DNA of 5,586 nt from an uncultured Bacillota bacterium (GTDB lineage Bacteria > Bacillota > Clostridia > Peptostreptococcales > Anaerovoracaceae), in assembly GCA_902465215.1 (NCBI GenBank), contig CABQMM010000101.1, positions 1-5,586 on the forward strand, read 5' to 3'. The translations under genes and the position numbers were made by a program. The first letter of the stretch is position 1. Each line of letters begins with the position of its first letter. The notes beneath the pieces are model-generated. The model made no database searches, had not been told where the DNA came from, and saw only the letters and a list, made by a program, of their open reading frames with translations. Below, one piece after another: positions 5,533 to 5,586 of the stretch.

Positions 5533-5586
5533 ATCGAGTAGGGGCTAACTTGTAGCCCCTCTCACACCACCGCGCGTGCCGTTCGG
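5533..5586 (-). mobile_element. Group II intron, 3' end (part of domain V and complete domain VI)
   Basis: Group II introns are self-splicing, retromobile ribozymes. Reading the minus strand from 5586, CC-GAAC-GG (5586-5579) looks like the domain V tip, followed by unpaired bases and a GCGCGGTGGT 3' strand (5575-5566). Domain VI follows: GAG (5563-5561) and AGGGGCTA (5560-5553), a five-base loop (5552-5548), TAGCCCCT (5547-5540), then a single unpaired A (5539) and CTC (5538-5536). GAG pairs with CTC and the 8-bp arm is perfect, so A5539 is bulged, as the lariat branch point must be. It is followed by six bases ending in GAT, so the branch A is the seventh base from the predicted 3' splice site after 5533, the canonical distance, with a canonical AY end. 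TGTGAGAGG followed by CTACTCGAT is also familiar from bacterial introns. The rest of the ribozyme and any reverse transcriptase-maturase gene would lie beyond 5586. Confidence 0.85.

Noticed and set aside
4872..5555. Plus-strand open frame of 227 codons opposite the Nudix gene
   Set aside because: It is antisense to a gene with an intact Nudix box, runs into the group II intron end, and has a Phe/Arg/Ser-rich sequence with no domain; no ribosome binding site was seen.
5540..5560. AGGGGCTA/TAGCCCCT hairpin as a simple intrinsic terminator
   Set aside because: Neither strand has a U-tract directly after the stem; the GAG-CTC extension with a bulged A and the neighbouring domain V-like sequence fit a group II intron domain VI better.
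1..5586. CRISPR array, tRNA or rRNA gene, or insertion-sequence ends
   Set aside because: No regularly spaced repeats of 23-40 bases, no tRNA cloverleaf or rRNA-like segment, and no transposase motifs or matching terminal inverted repeats were found on reading both strands.

Overview
The window looks like chromosomal DNA of an anaerobic Gram-positive of the Clostridia, most likely a gut Lachnospiraceae-type organism. The reasons are strong AGGAGG ribosome binding sites, moderate GC, a lipoprotein-anchored binding protein with a short Firmicute signal peptide, and protein sequences typical of that group. This placement is inference from protein style, not from a marker gene. All supported genes lie on the minus strand, so transcription runs from high to low coordinates.

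Layout in transcription order. At 5586-5533 is the 3' end of a group II intron: the tip and 3' strand of domain V, then a complete domain VI with a bulged branch-point A. The rest of the intron is outside the window. Forty bases downstream begins a Nudix hydrolase of the CoA-pyrophosphatase type (5492-4887). A promoter-like pair and an ~80-nt leader precede a secreted CAP-domain (YkwD-like) protein (4745-4149). A 144-bp gap with a clear -10 box and 11-bp-periodic T-rich repeats leads into an ABC importer operon: BMP-family lipoprotein (4004-2889), hairpin (2858-2836), double-NBD ATPase (2774-1227), first permease (1234-29), and the first nine codons of a second permease (29-1, cut by the window edge).

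The importer genes have the order and architecture of the Bacillus subtilis nupNOPQ (yufNOPQ), Streptococcus bmpA-nupABC and Treponema pnrA-E nucleoside uptake systems. The lipoprotein captures the ligand outside, two different permeases form the channel, and one tandem ATPase drives import. The hairpin after the lipoprotein gene would give more binding protein than transporter. ATPase, permease 1 and permease 2 overlap by 8 and 1 nt and appear translationally coupled. The Nudix and CAP genes have no evident functional link to the importer.

No wholly new system is visible. The most notable item is the group II intron end at the right edge, sitting in the 5' leader of the Nudix gene.
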